64,000 bases of DNA from Orobanche coerulescens (Eukaryota > Streptophyta > Magnoliopsida > Lamiales > Orobanchaceae). Below, piece after piece: positions 58,901 to 64,000 of the stretch (its first letter is position 1; every line of letters begins with the position of its first letter). Under the pieces are notes generated by a model. It was not told the DNA's origin, did not search any database, and saw nothing but the letters and a program-made list of their open reading frames with translations. The position numbers were made by a program, and so were the translations under genes. The stretch covers positions 434,001 to 498,000 of the forward strand of contig JAWKAU010000035.1 in NCBI GenBank assembly GCA_033398695.1, read 5' to 3'.

Positions 58901-59118
58901 AGACATCTTAGACTTTGATACCATTGTTATTTCACCTTCGTTTAGATTCTGTTTATATTTTCTTTCATTTGGTTATCTTGGATCTTATGTAACGATCAAG
59001 TCGTGTTGACTTGTTTTCTTTTGATATTATTTAAGACTTCCACTTGCGTTTATTTATGTATGTTCTGATATGCCACCACAATGTGACACTTCTACTCTTG
59101 TCGGGTTGGGGTGTTACA
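55905..59118 (+). repeat. 5' LTR of element F
   Basis: 3214 bp, TGTAAAACCG...GGTGTTACA. It contains five 68-bp tandem units at 57502-57842 and then a region of short TTGCTATGAACC-like repeats (about 57975-58130). Confidence 0.9.
57502..57842 (+). repeat. 68-bp tandem array, five units
   Basis: Units starting GATACCCC at 57502, 57570, 57639, 57707 and 57775. Confidence 0.92.
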
Positions 59119-59122
59119 ATTA

Positions 59123-59135
59123 TGGTATCGGAGCC
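59123..59135 (+). other. Primer binding site of element F
   Basis: TGGTATCGGAGCC, 4 nt after the LTR. Confidence 0.85.
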
Positions 59136-59233
59136 CTAGGTTTGACCTGTAGAGCTTAGGCGATGACCTGTGAGGATTGGGTAGACATTAGGTTTCCTTC
59201 TTTATCTTTTCCTTTCGTACTTCATCTTTATTT

Positions 59234-59587
59234 TTGACTTTGCTACGATTCATTGGACCATTTGAGATTCTTGATCGTATTAGGGAGGTTTCTTATTGCC
59301 TGGCTCTACCACTGCAGTTATCACACGTTCATGATGTCTTCCATGTATCTCTTCTGAGGGGATACAATTACCATCTGCTACATGTTGTGTCTTATCCTTT
59401 GGATCAGATCCAAGCTGATATGTCTCCTTCTGAGGAACCCGAAGCTATTTTGGATCGACAAGATAGGGTCATGAGAAACAAAGTTATTCCGTTTGTGAAA
59501 ATTCTTTGGAAGAATCACCCAGAGCGTGAAGCTACCTGGGAGACCGAGGAATCGATGCGAACTAGTTACCCTCATTTCTTTTCGTAG
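59234..59587 (+). pseudogene. Integrase tail and chromodomain remnant of element F
   Basis: 117 codons without a stop cover the integrase C-terminal GPF/Y module (FIGPFEILDRI, LSHVHDVFHVSLLR) and a chromodomain (EEPEAILDRQ, REATWETEESM). No ATG starts this frame; the first codon is TTG at 59234. In full-length relatives this part reads through the target histone mark. RT, RNase H and the integrase core are deleted. Confidence 0.8.
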
Positions 59588-59639
59588 TCTGGTACGTCTC
59601 TATTTCACCTTCAATTCAATTCCGGGGACGAAATTTTCT

Positions 59640-59655
59640 TTTAGAGGGGAAGAGT
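59640..59655 (+). other. Polypurine tract of element F
   Basis: TTAGAGGGGAAGAGT immediately before the TGTAAAACCC LTR start. Confidence 0.8.
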
Positions 59656-61971
59656 TGTAAAACCCTAAATTTTGACTTTCCATTTTGACAATAATTTGAA
59701 ACTTTGACTTGCGTTAAACTTCTACTTCTGTAAACTTGGAAACTTATGTCCTTACTAAGCCGAGACCTATATAACAGACCACATTTGAATCTTTGTTGAG
59801 CGTTTGAAACACCCGACTCATATTTTGTGAAACCCCTTCCTAATACTCGACAAGCATGGGCTTATATTGGACCCTTTACATAAACTTGGACCTTTGGAAA
59901 CTAACTAAACTACTAAAGCCCTAAACATCCCATAAACTCGAGCCCATTCCCTCCCCTCTTTCACCTATGTTACGGTTTACCAACTAAAGACATGCTCCTC
60001 TATCTTTTTCTCATTCACAAGAAGATACCGCATCTATTTTCCCTCCTCCACCAAAACCCTAAGCAGCCGTCATCTCATTAGTTCAACCCTCGAGACCAAG
60101 AAAAAAGAAGGTGTTTTGGTGGTTATTGGTGTTTGGTCTCGTGTATTCTCCCTCCTTTGTAATCGGTTCTTGTGGTATTTCTCAAACCCTTATTTCTTTG
60201 ATCTTGAATTCGGCATATATGTATACATCTCTATGAAAACCAAATATATAATATGTGTAACGTAATGATATGGGTATAAGGGTTGTTTAGAATCTGTAAT
60301 AACCTAATTAAAACATGATTGAATGCATATTAAAGGTGGAAAACAAGATATGGTTCGATTAGGGTTTTAAAAGGGTTGGGGTTTGTTATGATTTCATGTG
60401 TACATGCTGTCCAGAATTTAAGTCATATTGCAAGAAGTGAATCTTTATGATACCAACATGTTTTTGTATGATTTTTGAGTCTAAAACTAATTTTAAAGAG
60501 GTTACTAAGTGTTCCAATTGGTTTGGATGTATTTGAGTTTGTTTTGGTCCTATTTTTGAATTTTATGAGACTATGTGTCAAAACCGTGTTTGCAAAATTT
60601 GATTTCAGTCGTGATTTCTGATTTTTCATGTTCAAACCGTAAGGATTTAGAAGCTCTCCTTTTTCAGGGGTAATATTTAAGTTATGTGTGACTCCCTGGA
60701 ATTTTTTTGGATTTTTCTAAAGTGTTGAAATGGGTTAGTTTAAGACAAACTTTCTGTGTGTATCTGCAGATCCGAATCTAAATATGTTAGCATAAGCGAT
60801 TTTTGATAGGGAGTTCCACTTAAAAATAAAATATGAAAAAATTCATGTAGACTCCTAAGACATTTTAGATTCAGTGAGAATTTTTGTGAATTTTTATCTT
60901 GACATATGATATGGTATTAAAATTCATAAAGTGAAGGCTAAAATATAGTAAAACCAGAATTTTGTTAGAAGCTGAGATTTTTGTGATTTTAATACCATCT
61001 AATATGTTTGAACCCTAAAATGCACTTAAACATTAATTATGATATAATTGGTCATATATTAACATAATTCCAATAACTAGACCCTAATCACATTAATAAA
61101 TGGTGTTAAGTAATTAAGAACCCGCTATGGCATTAATGAGCTAATAAGCATAAAATGAACCTAATTCGTGTAGATTCGCTTAAGAAGGAGTGACTTCCTA
61201 TTCTTATGTTATGACATGGTTTCGTTAGCGGTTTAAGATACAGATATTCTTGATACCCCCTTCTCTCTACCATTTTTATCAGTTGTTTCGTTTGTTTGAT
61301 TATTCGTACGGATATTCTTGATACCCCCTTCTCTCTACCATTGTTATATGTTGTTTCGTTTGTTTTGATTATTAGTATGGATATTCTTGATATCCCCTCC
61401 TCTCTACCATTGTTATCCGTTGTTTCGTTTGTTTGATTATTTGTACGGATATTCTTGATACCCCCTTCTCTCTACCATTGTTATCGGTTGTTTCGTTTGT
61501 TTTGATTATTCGTTCGGATATTCTTGATACCCCCTTCTCTCTACCATTGTTATCGGTTATTTCGTTTGTTTGATTATTGGTACGGATATTCTTGATACCC
61601 CCTTTTCTCTACTATTGTTATCGGCTGTTTCGTTTGTTTGATTATTCGTACGGATATTCTTGATACCCCCTTCTCTCTACCATTGTTATCGGTTGTTTCG
61701 TTTGTTTGATTATTCGTACAGATATTCTACCCTTTCTCAGTAAGGTTTCTGATTCTATGTACTATTGTTATTGTTTGTTTCGTATAGGTACAGATATTCT
61801 GACCTTTCTTATAAGGTTTCTCATGATCTCTTTCATATTCTGATCTGTTTAGCTTCTGATTTGATACCATTGCTATGATCCCCTTTTGTTTTGAACCTTT
61901 GCTATGATCCCTTTGTTATGAACCTCTGATATGAACCTTTACTATGAACTTTGACTATAAACCTTTGCTAT
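59656..61971 (+). repeat. 3' LTR of element F, truncated by insertion of E
   Basis: Matches 55905 to about 58085. It has seven 68-bp units (61252-61729) instead of five, then stops at TTTGCTAT where LTR E begins. Confidence 0.9.
61252..61729 (+). repeat. 68-bp tandem array, seven units
   Basis: Units start at 61252, 61320, 61389, 61457, 61526, 61594 and 61662. Confidence 0.92.
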
Positions 61972-64000
61972 TGTAACACCCCGAGATATTCGGAATACTT
62001 ACAGCGCCGTAAACCCTTTAGATAAGGATTTACAAGGCTAATTTTAGGAGAAGTGTAAAAACAATACAATCGAACAACTGAATTTCAAATACAGATTTGA
62101 TTCAACCGATCAAATAAGTTAACTTATACAACCATATCGAATTGACTTCATTAAAGCAGACGTACTCGAGTACTAAACGAACCAAGAAGACCAATCACAA
62201 TAACAATAACATCAATCACATCACTGAGCCATTCCATCGTCCTGTCGGTACTGTGTTTGCCTCCCCGCTCCTCGGCTACCTGAACATCAAAACAATGTCC
62301 ACCCCCGAAGGGGTTAGCAAAACAATGCTAGTACAAGTATCATCATACAATAAATCATCAAAGCATCATAAAGCATGCAAAACGGACTTCCGCCACCGGA
62401 ATCCAACGATGCGAATCCTCACGATTCCATCAACACAATACAAGGTAATCCAGCGATCCAGCGCCCTCAGCATAGATCCCCATGATGATCCCGTCGGACC
62501 AACGCATGGTGGAAAACCCGTCCAACGATCCAGCGCCCTCAGCATAGATCCCCATGATGATCCCGTCGGACCAACGCATGGTGGACGTTCGATCCAGCGC
62601 CCTCAGCATAGATCCTCATGACCCCCTCGGATCATTTATACCATAACCAATCAATTATGCATACACATATGCATTTCAATATGTTCATCAATACGAACAA
62701 ACAACAACGAATATCACGAGAATTTTCAGAAATACATCTCATATTCAACAATATGAATAAAACCACAAGCATGATAAATCGAACTCGACATATGATACTT
62801 GCCTCAAAAAAATGGCAAGGACGAAACACTTCAATGATCTCAACACACTCGAAGGCCGCCTCCTTCGATCAACGTAACAAGCTCGAACCTTAACAAAAGG
62901 AATGATATACAAATCATCTCAAGTCGAACGATGGCCTAACAATTCGGTCTACGGCCGAAAAGCTCAAAATAAACAATCTGCCTGGACTGCTTAGCGTGCG
63001 CTACGTACTCTACGTAACGTGCGCTAAGCAGGCCGGTTAGCGTACGCTATCGTGTAAGACTAGCGTGCGCTAGTTACGAACTGACAGTTTGAACCGGCCG
63101 ATACATAACGTACGCTACGTACGTTTTGTACGTTAACTGAACCCCGATGGCGCACGTTAACTCACATATGTTAGCGTGCGCTAACGTTGCATGGCAGAAT
63201 ACTGCTAACGGAGAAACTGGGTTGAAAGGTGGTGAATTCATGAATTCTATGTTGATACAACAAGTCATCCTCAAGCATGTCATGCTAAAAAAAAGGTTTG
63301 TGGAAGTTCCATGATCATGAGGTACAACTTATACGGATAATCATCTCAACAACATATCTTTTCTAAGATCTTCACGAAATATACCAAGTTCCGATTATTT
63401 CAAGTCCCAAAACATATGATTCCTTATGTAAAACATACGAACTAGGAAATCTCCGATTACTGATCATAAATCGATTTGAAAACGCTTAGGAGTCCACAAA
63501 CTGAGATGGTTCAAAGGTTCATACGATCAATAGTGCCGATACGTCAAAAGTATACTTATAACATGTGATGACCGATCATAAACGAAATAACTGGCTAACA
63601 AAACATGATCAGACGTCCTTAAAAACATTACTAACATCGGTGAAGAATCACCTACCTCAAAGTAGTGAAGAACACGGAGGAGAATGAAGCAATCCAACAC
63701 CGAAAGCTTGAACACCAATCTCCAATGATATACGATCTTCAATCACGAACTAGGATGTTGATATGAAGTGTTTGGGGTGAAGGAAGTTATGTTCTAAGTG
63801 TAGGAATTCGAGTAATGAGAGTAGAAATCACGAATAGGATGCTGTCCTATTTATAATAAATGGCTATTAGCGCGCGCTAGACCCTGTTCGTAGCGTGCGC
63901 TAACGGCTCACAGTCTAAACTGTACTCGGCACTTAGCGTGCGCTACGCATATACCTGTAGCGTGCGCTAAGGCGTTGACTCGGCTTTTCCCGAAAGCCGT
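61972..64000 (-). repeat. LTR of the element C family (E), minus strand, runs off the window
   Basis: Reverse complement of the element C LTR from its TGTTACA end. It includes the hairpin, tandem units (62455-62615) and palindromes at 62992, 63015, 63038 and 63061 and at 63868 and 63891. About 310 bp of the LTR start should lie beyond 64000. Whether it is solo or part of a full element cannot be told. Confidence 0.9.

Larger units (their letters stand above)
55905..61971 (+). mobile_element. Element F: internally deleted Tekay-like retrotransposon
   Basis: 5' LTR 55905-59118, only 537 bp of interior, then the 3' LTR from 59656 that is cut at 61971 by insertion of LTR E. The PBS and PPT remain. 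The interior keeps only the end of pol. The target duplication cannot be tested because the right end is outside the window. Confidence 0.88.

Noticed and set aside
57502..61729. CRISPR-like regular repeats
   Set aside because: The 68-bp units are adjacent tandem copies without unique spacers, inside plant LTRs.

Overview
This is nuclear DNA of a flowering plant, probably a eudicot, from a heterochromatic, transposon-dense region. I find no intact host gene. The evidence is nested LTR retrotransposons of the Ty3/gypsy Tat and Tekay (chromovirus) lineages and of Ty1/copia, a CACTA DNA transposon, hAT-, Mutator- and Stowaway-type MITEs, a tRNA-derived SINE and a Helitron scrap. Base composition shifts sharply from element to element. 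The species cannot be named from the sequence.

Layout. 1-10536: a 5'-truncated Tat-lineage element with degraded gag and pol, a second (archaeal-type) RNase H, a four-exon antisense gene (9086 to 6369) with its own TATA box, and a 3' LTR. 10537-11385: gag/protease scrap of a Tekay-like element. 11386-23483: minus-strand copia element (gag scrap, leader, PBS, LTR). It is split by Tekay-like element B (11794-20804, TSD AATAG), which has full LTRs and one uninterrupted frame carrying four stops. 23484-23819: minus-strand LTR scrap. 23820-46916: a dispersed repeat (copy 1) split by a 20.2-kb CACTA element (25333-45558, TSD CAT); its uninterrupted paralogue (copy 2) is at 52283-54968. The CACTA element holds a solo LTR (26725-29938, TSD GAGAT), two hAT MITEs, the 9.6-kb Tekay-like element C (30814-40376), a composite hAT insertion (40464-42280, TSD GTCCTGGG) and captured exons of a DRG-type GTPase gene. 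46917-52282: Stowaway relic, SINE, Helitron scrap and LTR debris. 55905-61971: internally deleted Tekay-like element F, cut by a minus-strand LTR of the element C family (E, 61972 to the window end).

The most unusual signals are these. (1) The LTRs of B, C, E and the solo LTR carry arrays of 12-bp CG-rich palindromes at a 23-24 bp pitch just upstream of the putative TATA box. The palindrome sequence differs between families (TAGCGYRCGCTA or TTACGGCCGTAA) but the pitch is the same. (2) Several of these LTRs also appear to contain a spliced leader intron. (3) Two hAT MITEs and the DNA between them moved together as one composite transposon. (4) The Tat antisense gene keeps splice junctions whose phases all match. 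(5) Nearly all coding lesions look like C-to-T deamination.

Nothing here forms a working pathway. Proteins from intact relatives would have to supply reverse transcriptase, integrase and transposase for any of these copies to move.
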